From: Saccoglossus kowalevskii
Lineage: Eukaryota; Hemichordata; Enteropneusta; Harrimaniidae
Assembly (NCBI RefSeq): GCF_000003605.2
Contig: NW_003138328.1
Coordinates: 2,476 to 22,621, forward strand
Direction: 5' to 3'
DNA: 20,146 nucleotides
How positions within the stretch are numbered: position 1 is the first letter of the stretch; each line of letters begins with the position of its first letter. The notes under the pieces are model-generated. The model was not told the DNA's origin. It ran no database searches and worked only from the letters and a program-made list of their open reading frames with translations. The translations under genes and the position numbers were made by a program. Below, piece by piece: positions 19,590 to 20,146 of this stretch.

Positions 19590-19820
19590 ATAATCCAGTA
19601 ATGCGATTAACTTATAATCCATTATATGTGATTGGCTCCCAAACTAATCATGTGATTAACTTATAATTCACTATAGGTGATTGGGTCATATTCCAGTAAT
19701 ATGATTGGATCATATTCCAGTAATGTGATTGGATCATATTCCAGTAATGTGATTGGATCATATTCTAGTAATGTGATTGGATCATATTCAAGTTATGTGA
19801 TTGGATCATATTCAAGTTAT
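19590..19820 (+). repeat. 24-bp tandem repeat, six copies, with degenerate upstream units
   Basis: GTGATTGGATCATATTCCAG plus TAAT repeats exactly six times at 19677-19820 with few changes (the last two units read TTCAAGTTAT). Diverged forms (ATGTGATTGGCTCCC, CATGTGATTAACTTATAAT) extend back to about 19590. The unit encodes an in-frame VIGSYSSN repeat, but a 79-codon frame in a 24-bp repeat is no evidence of coding. Each unit holds ATTGG, an inverted CCAAT core. Confidence 0.92.
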
Positions 19821-19896
19821 GTGAATTATCCCTGGAATCAGATTTTCACAGATGAATGGAAATTCAACACACTAACATTTTTACTACCATTAAAAT

Positions 19897-19980
19897 ACAG
19901 TCAAACCTGTGTATAGTGGTCACCCAAGGGACCAGGCTAAAGTGACCACTATATAAAGGTGGCCTTTCTGTAGAGGTTGG
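19897..19980 (+). mobile_element. Terminus of a dispersed element with a 12-bp hairpin
   Basis: ACAGTCAAACCTGTGTATAG opens a stretch in which TATAGTGGTCAC (19912-19923) is exactly inverted as GTGACCACTATA (19942-19953), with an 18-bp loop that includes AAGGGACCAGG. AAAGGTGGCC then follows. I recall this AAACCTGT.TATAG.GGTCACC...AAGGGACC pattern as a widespread repeat in marine invertebrate genomes. The far end lies outside the window or is diverged. Confidence 0.5.
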
Positions 19981-20146
19981 ATATATTTTACTTTTTTTCA
20001 AAGTGGGCGGGGCATTCTGTGTCAAGAAACAAAAAGTTGTACAATTTAAACTGTTTTATTGACATAAATGTGTTAAGTCTTGGGATAATATATTTACATA
20101 CACATGTCATTAATGAATGAAGAAATTAATAAAGAATGATAACCAA
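19981..20146. other. Intronic tail, no feature seen
   Basis: AT-rich sequence in the second TULP4 intron. It may include the rest of the dispersed element that begins at about 19897. Confidence 0.5.

Noticed and set aside
19677-19916. 79-codon frame with a VIGSYSSN repeat
   Set aside because: Product of a 24-bp tandem repeat in an intron, without splice or coding support.

Overview
The window is eukaryotic, almost certainly from an invertebrate animal. Its genes are split by GT-AG introns, the background is AT-rich, and tandem and dispersed repeats are dense. The only gene recognised with confidence is the 5' part of a TULP4 (tubby-like protein 4, also TUSP) orthologue on the plus strand. 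Its two coding exons join in frame across an intron of about 7 kb. The protein is animal-type, and the AT-rich, repeat-laden intron would suit a marine invertebrate such as a mollusc or another lophotrochozoan, but that placement is inference.

Layout: (1) 332-1062 holds the last two coding exons of an unrecognised plus-strand gene, with good splice sites and a stop codon. (2) About 1080-3038 is a minisatellite of roughly 45 units of 43 bp that begins within 20 bp of that stop. Candidate polyadenylation signals lie beyond it, so the array may form most of the gene's 3' UTR. (3) 3300-4738 is featureless AT-rich spacer. (4) 4739-8043 is a mobile-element complex. A palindromic MITE-like block (4739-5008) abuts a GC-richer 3 kb segment bounded by 68-bp inverted repeats that match at 66 of 68 positions (5002-5069 and 7976-8043). 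A second inverted pair (4804-4881 and 7854-7931) lies outside the left terminus but inside the right one, so the structure is rearranged. (5) 8044-8274 ends in a hAT-like terminus. (6) 8400-9950 is a diverged direct duplication. (7) 11121-11488 is a short element with perfect 15-bp inverted termini.

(8) From about 11500 the TULP4 locus begins. A CpG-containing ETS/YY1-like cluster lies near 11640 and two upstream ORFs precede the start codon at 12164. The first coding exon ends at 12415 and the next is 19421-19549. The intron between them holds a possible alternative terminal exon (12893-13063), a possible antisense first exon (14533-14686) with octamer motifs upstream of it, a dispersed repeat carrying paired GGCGGCCATTTT-type motifs (15838-17500), and a 24-copy, 36-bp minisatellite. 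Each unit of that minisatellite contains a sequence resembling a 3' splice site, and the array stops about 120 bp before the real acceptor. After the second TULP4 exon come a 24-bp repeat (six copies) and a dispersed-repeat terminus with a 12-bp hairpin.

Most long open frames in the window fall in repeats or are unsupported. No RNA gene, CRISPR array or prokaryotic feature was seen. The strongest new observations are the splice-acceptor-like minisatellite in TULP4, the phase-compatible alternative terminal exon, the 3'-UTR minisatellite, and the A-B...A'-B' inverted-repeat arrangement of the mobile element.
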